Shown piece after piece: positions 15,608 to 24,396 of a DNA stretch of 33,519 bases. The position numbers and the translations under genes are program-made. The stretch spans positions 1-33,519 of the forward strand of contig WTGF01000032.1 in assembly GCA_011525385.1 (NCBI GenBank). Reading direction: 5' to 3'. The notes below the pieces were generated by a model, which saw only the letters and a list, made by a program, of their open reading frames with translations, was not told the origin of the DNA and did not search any database. Origin of the DNA: Chloroflexota bacterium. Lineage in GTDB: Bacteria > Chloroflexota > Anaerolineae > Aggregatilineales > Phototrophicaceae. Position 1 is the first letter of the stretch. Each line of letters opens with the position of its first letter.

Positions 15608-16834
15608 GTGGACGGCAAAGCGAATCGAATTATGGTCGTTGCCGCGAATCGAAATGACAGAAACCGAATCAGGCAACTGCTCGGCGCGGAATACGCCCTT
15701 TCGATTTCCACCAATATCGTGTCGGGGCTGGATCTGGCGCGACGATTGCCGGATATTGATCTCATGTTAGTTGTCGGTCCCTTGAACGAGATGACCGAAT
15801 CCGAGTTGCTGGGGGCGATACAACAGTCGCCCGCCATTTTGCCCTTGCCGGTTATATTTGTCGCTGAAGCCGCCTCGCCCGCGGAAGTCGCGGCGGCGTT
15901 GCAGCTGGGCGCGGCCGACTACATTGCGGGTGCCTGTACCGACGAAGTATTGCTCGCGCGGATCCGCTCCCGCCTCGCTGCGAAGGCGTTGATAGAGTCG
16001 CTGGAAACCTGCATCGCCGAATTGACCGAGACGGAAGAACTACACATGCGTTTGTTCCGCATGGCTTCGCACGATCTGAAGTCCCCGCTCAACAATATAC
16101 GAATCGCGGAAGGCATCCTGCGCCTGGCTGCCACAGACAGCGGCGAGGTTGCGAATGCCTTGGATACGATTGGGTTGATGGTGGACAATATGAGCGACAT
16201 CATCAGCAATTTTCTCGACATGATGGAAGTGCGGACCGGGAAACTGGAGCTGACGATAAAGCCGGTCAACTTGCGTGATGTACAGACAAACGTCGTTAAC
16301 CAGTATCGCTTTGCGGCCAAGAAAAAGAACATTCGCCTGGAACTTGGCGCAACGAACGGCTGGGTGCTCGCGGATCCACAACGTCTGGTGCAAGCCCTGG
16401 CAAATCTGGTCAGCAACGCTATCAAATTCAGCCTTAATGACAGTAAAGTGACGATAAGCTCCGCGCGGCAAAAGGGATGCGGCGTCATCATCGTGGCGGA
16501 CGAAGGTCCCGGTATCCCGTCATTCGAGCGCGACAATCTCTTTAAGGAATATGGCAGGTTGAGCACTCGGCCGACCGGGGGCGAGTCGAGCAGTGGTTTG
16601 GGCTTGTGGATCGTCAAGCAATTGATGTATGCCCAGAACGGTTCGGTCGGCGCGGAATTCCCCGAAAATGGCGGGTCGCGTTTCTGGATATCCTTGCCGG
16701 AGTGTTCGCCGGATACATATCACGCGGTCGACAATGTCCGGGCAGAGAGGGCAGGCCTGTTCCCGGCCAACAAAGAAGAAGCAATTTCCGCGCGCGCTCG
16801 GGGATCAAGCGATGACAGCGCAGGCGACGGATGA
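15608..16834 (+). CDS. Histidine kinase with degenerate N-terminal receiver domain
   Basis: A 408-residue soluble signalling kinase. Residues 7-125 fold like a response-regulator receiver but lack its chemistry: the acidic pair is replaced (VVAANRND), the phospho-acceptor position reads DLMLVVG instead of an Asp, and the beta5 Lys region reads DYIAGAC. The HisKA part has FRMASHDLKSPLNN with His155. The ATPase part shows NLVSNAIKF (Asn270), DEGPGIP (298-304) and SSGLGLWIVK (328-337), all intact. No membrane segment or HAMP domain is present. The start is GTG, after AAGGTGAAGGA. Its stop overlaps the GT4 start by four bases (ATGA), so the two are coupled. No separate response regulator is nearby. 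Confidence 0.88.
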   Translation: MDGKANRIMVVAANRNDRNRIRQLLGAEYALSISTNIVSGLDLARRLPDIDLMLVVGPLNEMTESELLGAIQQSPAILPLPVIFVAEAASPAEVAAALQLGAADYIAGACTDEVLLARIRSRLAAKALIESLETCIAELTETEELHMRLFRMASHDLKSPLNNIRIAEGILRLAATDSGEVANALDTIGLMVDNMSDIISNFLDMMEVRTGKLELTIKPVNLRDVQTNVVNQYRFAAKKKNIRLELGATNGWVLADPQRLVQALANLVSNAIKFSLNDSKVTISSARQKGCGVIIVADEGPGIPSFERDNLFKEYGRLSTRPTGGESSSGLGLWIVKQLMYAQNGSVGAEFPENGGSRFWISLPECSPDTYHAVDNVRAERAGLFPANKEEAISARARGSSDDSAGDG

Positions 16835-18087
16835 GACTTGCGCTGCTCAGTGATCAGATACCTCCTGAAGGCGCGGGCGGAGCGGAGGCGGTCGTCTGGC
16901 GACTGGCGCGGGGCTTGGCGGACAAGGGGCAGGACGTTCATGTCATCGCCACGACCAGGCGCGCATCGTTTGAAGAGATCCGCGACGACCTCCCAACTTA
17001 TCATATCCACAGTAAGTATCCCGAGCGATTCCGAGCCTGGCTGTCATTGTGGAACCCGGGAACGGTCGGCCAATTGCGGGCTCTGCTGCAGCGCTTGCAG
17101 CCCCAGGTTGTCAACGCGCACAATATTCACTTTTACCTCAGCTACCACGCGTTGAAAGTCGCGCAAGACGCCGGCGCCGCCACAGTCTTCAGCGCCCACG
17201 ACGTCATGCCCTTCGCCTATTCCAAACTCCGCCACTTCGCGCGCGGGAGCCCGCGACAGATAAACACCCCCGACGCCTATCGTCTGCCGCGCTTTTATAA
17301 CCTGAAAAGCAATCGCTTTCGTTACAATCCCTGGCGCAATTCAATCATCCGTCGCTATCTCAGCCGTTTTGCCGATCGGCGTACCGTACCAAGCCAGGCC
17401 TTGGCGGAGGCCTTCATGCTTAACGGCCTGCCGCCTGTCGACGTGGTTCACAATGGCATTGATCTGCGGGAATGGCAAAGGCCCGATGACACACTGATCG
17501 AGGAACTGCGGCGCCGCTTCGACTTGGCTGGCAAACAGGTGGTACTGATCGCGGGCCGCTTGACGCCTGACAAAGGCACCGTGCCCTTACTGAAAGCGGT
17601 GGACAAGCTCAAGGAGAGGCTGCCCGGGATGACTGTCTTGGCATTGACCAATCGAGACATCGACGAGCAGATCCCGGCGACATATTCTCATCTGCGCTCG
17701 CTGATCCGCGCCGGTGGCTGGCTCAGCGGCGCGGAATTGCGCGCGGCCTATGACCTGGCGGACGTGGTCGTCGTCCCTTCGCTGATTTTCGATACCTTTC
17801 CGACGGTGAATCTGGAAGCGATGGCGGCTGGCAAACCGGTCATCGCAACCTGCTTCGGCGGCTCTCCCGAGATCGTAATTGATGGAGAAACCGGCTTCAT
17901 CGTCAATCCATTTGAGACAAGCACCCTGGCCGAGCGTTTGGGGCGCTTGCTTGCAGACCGCAACTTGAGCCGCAAGATGGGACGTCGTGGACGGGCGCGC
18001 ATCCGCGAGGGGTTCGCCCTGGACAAGCAGGTAGAGCAAATGCTGGCCATTTACGCGAGTGCACGCGGCGATAGTCGCGGTCTTTGA
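16831..18087 (+). CDS. Glycosyltransferase family 4 (GT-B)
   Basis: This 418-residue enzyme would transfer a sugar from a nucleotide donor, probably to a cell-surface glycolipid or polysaccharide. The N-terminal acceptor domain opens RLALLSDQIPPEGAGGAEAVV; the C-terminal donor domain has LIAGRLTPDKG (about 230) and the closing DTFPTVNLEAMAAGKPVIAT, then GGSPEIVIDGETGFIV, matching the acidic donor-binding motif of GT4. No membrane segment is seen. It overlaps the histidine kinase gene by four bases, and the acetyltransferase follows after ten bases, so all three form one operon. The donor and acceptor cannot be read from sequence. Confidence 0.92.
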   Translation: MRLALLSDQIPPEGAGGAEAVVWRLARGLADKGQDVHVIATTRRASFEEIRDDLPTYHIHSKYPERFRAWLSLWNPGTVGQLRALLQRLQPQVVNAHNIHFYLSYHALKVAQDAGAATVFSAHDVMPFAYSKLRHFARGSPRQINTPDAYRLPRFYNLKSNRFRYNPWRNSIIRRYLSRFADRRTVPSQALAEAFMLNGLPPVDVVHNGIDLREWQRPDDTLIEELRRRFDLAGKQVVLIAGRLTPDKGTVPLLKAVDKLKERLPGMTVLALTNRDIDEQIPATYSHLRSLIRAGGWLSGAELRAAYDLADVVVVPSLIFDTFPTVNLEAMAAGKPVIATCFGGSPEIVIDGETGFIVNPFETSTLAERLGRLLADRNLSRKMGRRGRARIREGFALDKQVEQMLAIYASARGDSRGL

Positions 18088-18097
18088 GGAGACTGCC

Positions 18098-19021
18098 ATG
18101 AGACTGAATGATTTGCGGGTACACGCTTATCGAAAGGCGAGCGACCTGGGACGCGCGCAGGCATCTCTGATGAACTGGGTGCGCCAGACGAGCCAACGCG
18201 GCTATTTACATAAGGGCGATATTGGGCATCGCCTGTTCAACGGCTGCTATGGATACGATAAAGCGGATGTGTTTCGCTATTGGATGGATGACGCGGGCGA
18301 GGTAGGCGCTTTCGTCCTCCTTTACCCGCATTGGGAATCTTTTGACCTGCAAGTCGCGCCGAGGCTCTTCGGCAGCGACAGCCATGCCGAACTGATCAGA
18401 TATTGTGAAGAGGAGACGCTGCGTCTTGGGCAAAAATATGGCAAGACGATCAAAAAGTGGGTGATCGAAGTCAGTGATGACGACTCGGGGCAGCAAGACT
18501 TCCTGGCGACTGTCGGTTACTCGCGGAGCAAGCACTGGTTCACCTTTACGCGGCATCAACTCGACTTTTTCCCCGATGCCGCGCTGCCCGACGGCTTCCA
18601 TTTTCATGACGCTTCCCCGGCTGACTTGGAAAAACTTGCGGATGTGCACAATCACAGCTTCACCAACAAATGGAATGCCGATTCTTATGGCGAGGTTTTT
18701 CGCTCGCCGCACCTGGAATATGAGATTGTTGTCGTGGCGCCGGACGGGCGCTTCGCGGCTTTCACCAATGTTTGGATTGACGACCTGAATCGCTCGCTGC
18801 TCTTCGAGCCGGTGGGCACCCACTCGGACTTCCGCCGTCGCGGGCTCGGCAAAGCCTTGATGACTTATGTGCTCAAGCGCATGAAGGCAGTGCACGACTT
18901 GGTATGCGCCTGTGTCTGCCACGAGCCAGCGGATAAAAACCCGGCTTCCGGCGCCTTGTACGCATCGGTCGGTTTTCAAGAGCTTCACAAAATTTATGAA
19001 TATGTCAAGCGCTTGACCTAG
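18098..19021 (+). CDS. Tandem-GNAT acetyltransferase
   Basis: A 307-residue protein with two GNAT folds in a row. The N-terminal one (about 1-140) is degenerate, without a clear acetyl-CoA loop. The C-terminal one has FEPVGTHSDFRRRGLGKALMTYVLKRMK, the acetyl-CoA binding motif, followed by ASGALYASVGFQELHKIYEYVKRL, the usual last strands. ATG 18098 is chosen because GAGGAG at 18086-18091 sits six bases before it, directly after the GT4 stop. The acetyl acceptor is unknown; position next to a glycosyltransferase fits sugar or small-molecule acetylation, but that is inference. Confidence 0.85.
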   Translation: MRLNDLRVHAYRKASDLGRAQASLMNWVRQTSQRGYLHKGDIGHRLFNGCYGYDKADVFRYWMDDAGEVGAFVLLYPHWESFDLQVAPRLFGSDSHAELIRYCEEETLRLGQKYGKTIKKWVIEVSDDDSGQQDFLATVGYSRSKHWFTFTRHQLDFFPDAALPDGFHFHDASPADLEKLADVHNHSFTNKWNADSYGEVFRSPHLEYEIVVVAPDGRFAAFTNVWIDDLNRSLLFEPVGTHSDFRRRGLGKALMTYVLKRMKAVHDLVCACVCHEPADKNPASGALYASVGFQELHKIYEYVKRLT

Positions 19022-19082
19022 GACGCCGAACGGCGCGCAGGGCCGCCGCAGCGATTTCGACGACTTGGCGCAAGCGCCTTCG

Positions 19083-19110
19083 TTCACATCGCGCCACAAT
19101 CTGTTACAAT
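19083..19110 (+). promoter_or_regulatory. Putative sigma70-type promoter of cysS
   Basis: TTCACA (19083-19088) and TACAAT (19105-19110) with a 16-base spacer each match consensus at five of six positions. The predicted transcription start gives a leader of roughly 38 bases before the ATG at 19155. No tRNA-antiterminator (T-box) structure fits in that length. Confidence 0.6.
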
Positions 19111-19154
19111 ACGACTTGCAAATTTTGGCGTAGATTAAGAGGACAGCGGAGAAT

Positions 19155-20618
19155 ATGCCTTTGCAGATCTTCAACGTGCTAGGGCGCGAGAAACAGGCCT
19201 TCAATCCGATTCAAGACGGGCGCGTCGGCATGTATGTCTGTGGGCCCACGGTCTACGAGCATTCGCATTTGGGACATGCCAAGACCTACGTATCTTTTGA
19301 CGTGGTAGCGCGTTACCTGCGTTATCGCGGCTTCGACCTGCTCTACGTACAGAACATCACCGATGTCGGTCACTTGCGCGCCAACGAAGAAGACAGAATC
19401 TTGGTGCGGGCGGCGCAACTCAATGCCAAGCCCATGCAAATTGTCGAGACTTATACACGCAGTTATTTTGAAGATATGGACGCGCTGGGCGTGCAACGTC
19501 CGGATATCTCGCCACGGGCCAGCGGTCATGTGCCGGAACAGATTGAGATGATAGAAACGCTGATTGCCAACGGCAATGCTTATGTCGCGGACGGCAACGT
19601 CTATTTCGATGTGCTCAGCGATGAGGACTATGGCAAGTTGTCGAACCGGCGCGTGGAAGAGCAACAAGACGAATCTCGCGACCTGGTCGGCGGCGACAAA
19701 CGGCATCCGGCTGATTTCGCGCTCTGGAAGAAAGCCGAGCCGGAACACATCCTGCGCTGGAACAGTCCCTGGGGCGTCGGCTTCCCCGGCTGGCACATCG
19801 AGTGTTCCGCCATGGCGCAGAAGTATTTGGGGGCCAACTTCGATATTCACGGCGGCGGCATCGACAATATCTACCCGCATAATGAGAATGAAATCGCCCA
19901 AAGCGAATGCGCCAATGACCAGCCATTTGCCAATTACTGGATGCTAACCGGCAGCCTGAATGTGCTTGATCCTGACGAAGGCATTCCGGTCAAGATGAGC
20001 AAGTCGCTGGGCAATTATGTGACGATCAAAGATGCGCTGAAGGCGTACCGCCCCCAGGAACTGCGCTATTTTATCCTGACCTCGCATTACAGCAATCCGG
20101 TTGTCTATAGCGAAGATGCGCTGGCTTCGGCCAAGTCCGGTTGGGAGCGCCTGATGAACGCCGTGCGCCTGCTGCGGCAACGCATGAACAGCGCGGATGA
20201 AAATGATGCCGGCAGCGCTTTCTGCCAGCGGATTGACCGCGCCAAAGAGGAATTCGCAAAAGTCATGGATGACGATTTTAACTCGCCGCGCGGGATTGCC
20301 GTCTTGCAGGACTTGACGCGCGAAGTGAATACCTTGCTGAACAGTGATACCGAAGTGGGCTTGTATACGCTGGCGGCTATCGACGAAGCCTACGCTTCCC
20401 TTGGCGGCGCTGTACTCGGTCTGGTGCCCGCGATTGAAGCGGGCGAAAGCGGCGACGGACAGCGGGAGGCGGGCTTGATCCAGATCTTGATCGATCTGCG
20501 GGCGCGGGCGCGGGCCGAGCGCGACTTTGCGCGCAGCGATCAGATTCGCGATCAGTTGGCCGGCTTGGGCGTCGTCTTGGAAGACCGCGCCGATGGGACG
20601 CTTTGGAAGCTAAACTGA
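19155..20618 (+). CDS. cysS: Cysteinyl-tRNA synthetase
   Basis: This class I synthetase charges tRNA-Cys with cysteine in the cytosol. The 487 residues match the family length. Zinc-site Cys29 opens CGPTVYEHSHLGHAKTY, which includes the HIGH-type motif HLGH (38-41). WHIECSAMA (Cys217) and the nearby His/Glu pair of YPHNENEIAQSE complete the site. KMSKS sits at 280-284, and the helical DALR-type anticodon domain follows. The stop is followed closely by rlmB after 44 bases. It has its own promoter-like sequence upstream. Confidence 0.97.
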   Translation: MPLQIFNVLGREKQAFNPIQDGRVGMYVCGPTVYEHSHLGHAKTYVSFDVVARYLRYRGFDLLYVQNITDVGHLRANEEDRILVRAAQLNAKPMQIVETYTRSYFEDMDALGVQRPDISPRASGHVPEQIEMIETLIANGNAYVADGNVYFDVLSDEDYGKLSNRRVEEQQDESRDLVGGDKRHPADFALWKKAEPEHILRWNSPWGVGFPGWHIECSAMAQKYLGANFDIHGGGIDNIYPHNENEIAQSECANDQPFANYWMLTGSLNVLDPDEGIPVKMSKSLGNYVTIKDALKAYRPQELRYFILTSHYSNPVVYSEDALASAKSGWERLMNAVRLLRQRMNSADENDAGSAFCQRIDRAKEEFAKVMDDDFNSPRGIAVLQDLTREVNTLLNSDTEVGLYTLAAIDEAYASLGGAVLGLVPAIEAGESGDGQREAGLIQILIDLRARARAERDFARSDQIRDQLAGLGVVLEDRADGTLWKLN

Positions 20619-20623
20619 GCGAA

Positions 20624-20645
20624 GAAGCGCTAAAGAAGCGCTAAA
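20624..20645 (+). repeat. Two tandem 11-bp units
   Basis: GAAGCGCTAAA occurs twice head to tail in the short gap between cysS and rlmB. Each unit contains the palindrome AGCGCT. It is probably a small slippage duplication. Confidence 0.6.
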
Positions 20646-20662
20646 GAAATGAGGCGGTCGAG

Positions 20663-21424
20663 ATGCCTGAATTCCTCTACGGGCATTGGGCAGTAATTGA
20701 AGCGATGCGCGCGGGTCGGCGCAAGCTGGACGCGCTGATGATCCATGAACGCGCCGAAAAACGTGGCGCTGTCGGCGACGCCATGAGCATGGCGGAAGAG
20801 CTAAATCTGCCGATTCAGCGTGTGCAGCGACGCATTCTCGACGACTTGGCAAGTAACGGTAATCACCAGGGCTTGGTCTTGCGCGTGGGATCCTATCCCT
20901 ATTGCGACGTGGAAGAGATCTTGGGAACGGCCGCCCGCCGCAACGAAGAACCCTTCATCCTTTTGCTTGACCTGCTCAAGGATCCGCAGAATGTCGGCGC
21001 TCTGATTCGCGTCAGCGATGCTGTCGGCGCGCATGGCATCGTGATCCAGGAGCGCCGCAGCGTGGCGGTGACGCCCGCTGTGGTAAACGCCTCATCAGGC
21101 GCGGTCGAGCATATCAATGTGGCGCAGGTGACCAACCTCGTCTCCGCCATGAAGGAACTGAAGGATCAAGACGTCTGGATGGTCGGGCTGGATGTGGGAC
21201 ATAACATCCCGCCGCTGGACAAAACCGACTTGAACATGGCGCTGGGACTGGTGATGGGCAGTGAGGGCGAGGGCCTGCGCCGCCTGGTGCGCGATACCTG
21301 CGACCTCTTGTTGACGCTGCCGATGCGCGGTCAGGTGGGCAGCCTGAATGTCGCGACCGCCGGCGCCATCGCGCTCTATTCCGCCTGGAGCGCCCGCGGC
21401 TGGAATGGCTGGGTTCACGCCTGA
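20663..21424 (+). CDS. rlmB: 23S rRNA 2'-O-methyltransferase (RlmB/TrmH family, SpoU)
   Basis: This SAM-dependent knotted methyltransferase most likely methylates a ribose in 23S rRNA (Gm2251 in E. coli). The 253-residue protein has an N-terminal substrate-binding part starting LYGHWAVIEAMRAG and a C-terminal SpoU domain with LLDLLKDPQNVGALIRVSDAVGAHG (motif 1), ALGLVMGSEGEGLRRLV (motif 2) and PMRGQVGSLNVATAGAIALY (motif 3). It follows cysS by 44 bases, a common neighbour pairing in bacteria. It ends in a ten-base convergent overlap with the minus-strand gene at 21415. A tRNA-specific TrmH is less likely because of the N-terminal domain. Confidence 0.92.
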   Translation: MPEFLYGHWAVIEAMRAGRRKLDALMIHERAEKRGAVGDAMSMAEELNLPIQRVQRRILDDLASNGNHQGLVLRVGSYPYCDVEEILGTAARRNEEPFILLLDLLKDPQNVGALIRVSDAVGAHGIVIQERRSVAVTPAVVNASSGAVEHINVAQVTNLVSAMKELKDQDVWMVGLDVGHNIPPLDKTDLNMALGLVMGSEGEGLRRLVRDTCDLLLTLPMRGQVGSLNVATAGAIALYSAWSARGWNGWVHA

Positions 21425-21915
21425 GCGTCTTCTACAGTGCTGTCGACAAATGCTTGGTCAATCTGTCCCCTGACCTGCTCTACAAAAGCCGTAGGGTGTA
21501 TCAAAAGAATGTCGTTTACCAATGTATATGGCTTGGAAAACCGCTGATCATGTTTGACTTCGACATTGCCCATTAAGTTTATCGTCTGTACAGAATCTAG
21601 TATCGCGCTCTTTTTCCCCGCGTATCCAATATGCTTGAGGTCAATCACGAATCCAGTCAAACGACCTAATTCATAACCTTCAATCCCCGGGAAAAAATGC
21701 GCTACAACCTGCCTGGTCTTGCCCTTGCTGGATTCGCCCGATTCGAGCGTATATAGCCGATCCATCCACGGAATCAAGAGCGTCATCGCCGCGACATGAT
21801 TGTCCGGCGATCCGGCCATTAATTGTTGGATCTGGGGTCGCGCGCTGATCGCCCAAGCGTCTTTGTAGCTGGCATTCTCGATGCCGCCTATGGTCAGAGT
21901 GTCTTCCAACGCCAT
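21415..21915 (-). CDS. Unknown 166-residue protein
   Basis: I do not recognise this protein. It is soluble, with no signal peptide. The middle (ARPQIQQLMAGSPDNHVAAMTLLIPWMDRLYTLESGESSKGKTRQVV in parts) appears helical, and the later part has LTGFVIDLKHIGYAGKKSAILDSVQT and a hydrophobic strand YTLVNDILLIHPTAFVEQV. The ATG at 21913-21915 is chosen because GGAGGAG lies a few bases upstream; a longer version from 21933 would bury that site. Its 3' end overlaps the rlmB 3' end by ten bases. More AT-rich composition than the flanking genes suggests an accessory gene. Confidence 0.65.
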   Translation of the reverse strand: MALEDTLTIGGIENASYKDAWAISARPQIQQLMAGSPDNHVAAMTLLIPWMDRLYTLESGESSKGKTRQVVAHFFPGIEGYELGRLTGFVIDLKHIGYAGKKSAILDSVQTINLMGNVEVKHDQRFSKPYTLVNDILLIHPTAFVEQVRGQIDQAFVDSTVEDAQA

Positions 21916-22080
21916 GCGGTCTCCTCCGCTCAAGCGCGAAAGCGACTACAGTATAGTATATTTAGAATCATTCAAACGATGCACAAATGGTTTGTCTTGT
22001 TTAAAGATTTGCATGATGCGGTTAACAAATTGGGACGAATCACAGGAGTCGTCCCTGGATTTCGCTGGCTGTATGGCGAG

Positions 22081-23412
22081 TCACGCGCGGCGCGGACCCC
22101 GCCGTGAAAGCGACAAGCTGGCAACGCACAAGGCCGCCATTAGCGCGCCGCCAATAACGAAGGGCGCGCTCGATCCCAATTGCTGAAACAGGAATCCGGC
22201 CAGCAGAGGCGCGCTGGCGTTGGCCGCGCTGGCCAGCGCCGAACTGACCCCGAGCGCGCTGCCGTATTCGCTTTCGCCGACCGATCGGGTGATCAAGCTA
22301 TTCAGCGCGGGACGGATTAGCGCCGCGCCAACAGAAATAGGGACCAAGGCCAGCGCCAGCCAGAGCACACCGGCGGGGCCATTGTTTCCGTTGGCCGGCA
22401 ACTGAATGCGCAGGTCGCCGATCAAGGCATGGGCCCGCGTCGGCGCCTGTGCCATCAGATCGCGCGCGACCAATTCTCGCACGTAAAACGGATGCGGCTG
22501 CTCCGGCGTCGCGCCGGCCAGCAGCAGCCCAAGCGCCAGCAGGAAAAGCGCGGCTATCACCAGGCGCCCTTCGCCGAATCTGCTGCTCCAGGGTCCGATA
22601 GCGCGCATCTGCACGATCACCAGGATGATGCCGACGAATAGAAACAGAGCGGCGTTGCCAGCCCCGAGCAAGCCCAGGCGCGTCAAGGTGAAGAGGCCGA
22701 GCAAGCTCTCAAATCCAAAGAAAATGAACTGCTGCGCGAACATCAACAAGAGTAGAAAACCCATGAAGGGTCGTGCCAGATAGCGAAACAGCGTCACAGG
22801 AGTTATGCCGCTGCTGGAAGCTTCTCCGCGCCGCTCCGGCGGATGGGTTTCCTTGAACATAAAGGTTGTGATCAAAATCGACAGGAAGGAATAGAGGGCG
22901 GCTGTAAAGGCAGGCACGGCGAGCGAGTCGGTCAGTTCAAAACTGAGTATCGCGATGGCAGGACCGAAGATAAAACCCAAACCAAATGCAGCGCCGGTAA
23001 TGCCTAATCCACGCGCTCGGTTGGAAGCGTCGGTGATATCGGACAGTGCGGCTTGAGCCGTGGCGATATTGGCGCCGAACAAACCGTCAAATAGCCGTGA
23101 AACGATGATCAAGGCCAATGAATTTGCCAAGCCCAACATGATGAAACTGATGCAGGTTGTTACCTGGCTGATCAGCAGCAAGGGACGCCTGCCGTAGCGA
23201 TCGGAAAGGGCGCCCATCATGGGAACGCCAATCAACTGCGCCAGCGGGAAAGCCGCCACCACGATTCCCACTTCGAGCGGTCCCGCGCCGTGAACTGCTG
23301 CATAGAGGTGCAAGAGCGGCAAGACGACGGTCAAGCCGAGCATATCGACGAATACCATCAAGAAGATGGGAATGACCCGCCGCATATCAAGCCCGGTTGG
23401 CTCTCGGTTCAC
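22081..23412 (-). CDS. MFS drug-efflux-type transporter (DHA1/TetA-like)
   Basis: This 443-residue transporter has about twelve membrane segments. The loop after the second carries GALSDRYGRR (67-76), the MFS motif A, and the fifth segment region has GLGITGAAFGLGFIFGPAIA, the antiporter motif C seen in proton-driven exporters. This places it with TetA-like drug:H+ antiporters; the substrate is not readable. A hydrophilic insertion of about 45 residues, rich in Pro, Ala and Arg (near 305-350), interrupts the second half. The start is GTG with AGGAGG about ten bases upstream. No repressor gene is adjacent. Confidence 0.88.
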   Translation of the reverse strand: MNREPTGLDMRRVIPIFLMVFVDMLGLTVVLPLLHLYAAVHGAGPLEVGIVVAAFPLAQLIGVPMMGALSDRYGRRPLLLISQVTTCISFIMLGLANSLALIIVSRLFDGLFGANIATAQAALSDITDASNRARGLGITGAAFGLGFIFGPAIAILSFELTDSLAVPAFTAALYSFLSILITTFMFKETHPPERRGEASSSGITPVTLFRYLARPFMGFLLLLMFAQQFIFFGFESLLGLFTLTRLGLLGAGNAALFLFVGIILVIVQMRAIGPWSSRFGEGRLVIAALFLLALGLLLAGATPEQPHPFYVRELVARDLMAQAPTRAHALIGDLRIQLPANGNNGPAGVLWLALALVPISVGAALIRPALNSLITRSVGESEYGSALGVSSALASAANASAPLLAGFLFQQLGSSAPFVIGGALMAALCVASLSLSRRGPRRA

Positions 23413-23700
23413 TTTTTATAAACCTCCTCGCTCATGCTAGGAGCGGGCTTGTTATTTTGTGGGAGCGTGGCTAGACCTTTTCGTCGGTTACGCGCCGAGC
23501 AGCTGGCACTGGCAAGCGACAGTCACAAACGGACGGGTTAGCGCATACTCTAGCAGAACTGCGCTATGCGGCTAGCCCGATTAGGGCTGGAGTCCGCGCG
23601 GATGACGCTCTCTAGCCATTGCTTAACATTTCTGGCTTACAAGTGAGTTGCCCGCGATTTACCTATATGTTAGCTTTAAGTTGATTGCGAAATCGGGCGG
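23413..23700. other. Divergent intergenic region, MFS/pcm
   Basis: These 288 bases separate two divergent genes. Short open stretches occur (for example about 23473-23580) but lack ribosome sites and recognisable content. No convincing promoter pair or operator is seen. Confidence 0.5.
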
Positions 23701-24396
23701 ATGGATGCCTTGATGCCAACTTCACGCGAGTATGCGCGTATGCGGTCCCGCATGGTGGACGAGCAACTGGTGAAGCGAGGTATAAACGACCGTCGTGTGC
23801 TGGATACCATGCGCGCCATGCCGCGCCATGATTTTGTCACCGAGGAATTCAAAGCAAGGGCATATGAGGATCGGCCGCTGCCCATCGGGGAAGGGCAAAC
23901 GATCTCCCAGCCCTACATCGTTGCCTTTATGTCGGAGCGGTTGCGTCTGAAGCCCGAACATACGGTGCTGGAGATCGGCACGGGTTCCGGTTATCAAACA
24001 GCCATCTTGTGCCATCTTACAAAATACGTTTACAGTATTGAGCGCCACAGTCGACTGGCCGGGCTGGCCGGCCAACGTCTTGGCGAGTTGGGGTACAACA
24101 ACATCGACATTCACGTCGGCGACGGCAGCCAGGGCTTGCCCGACCAGGCGCGCTTCGACCGCATCATTGTCACGGCGGCCGTTCCCAAGTTGCCTACCGT
24201 GCTCTGCACGCAGCTTGCCTACCACGACGGACGTATGATACTGCCAGTGGGCGATCAGCAGTTACAGGAACTTAAGTTGATCTCGCGGCAAGGAGAGCGC
24301 TTCACCACGCGAACGCTGCTGCGTTGCCGCTTTGTGCCTTTGATCGGTCGCTATGGGTTCAGCGACAGCCTTGACGAGGATGTCGACCTGCTCTAG
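23701..24396 (+). CDS. pcm: Protein-L-isoaspartate O-methyltransferase
   Basis: This SAM-dependent repair enzyme methylates isoaspartyl residues in damaged proteins, in the cytosol. The 231-residue protein shows PRHDFVTEEF (41-50), the substrate loop GEGQTISQPYIVAFM (about 63-77) and SAM motif I VLEIGTGSGYQTA (89-101), with VGDGSQGLPDQARFDRIIVTAA further on. The C-terminal region is complete. The start at 23701 has only GGGCGG nearby; ATG at 23713 is an alternative. It converges with the sugar dehydrogenase gene so closely that both stop codons share the bases CTAG at 24393-24396. Confidence 0.93.
   Translation: MDALMPTSREYARMRSRMVDEQLVKRGINDRRVLDTMRAMPRHDFVTEEFKARAYEDRPLPIGEGQTISQPYIVAFMSERLRLKPEHTVLEIGTGSGYQTAILCHLTKYVYSIERHSRLAGLAGQRLGELGYNNIDIHVGDGSQGLPDQARFDRIIVTAAVPKLPTVLCTQLAYHDGRMILPVGDQQLQELKLISRQGERFTTRTLLRCRFVPLIGRYGFSDSLDEDVDLL

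Noticed and set aside
18206..19204. 332-codon minus-strand open frame under the acetyltransferase and the cysS start
   Set aside because: It covers the cysS promoter and start and a well-supported GNAT gene; it contains no domain I recognise.
19179..19901. 240-codon minus-strand open frame inside cysS
   Set aside because: Shadow of a highly conserved synthetase with all motifs present on the plus strand.
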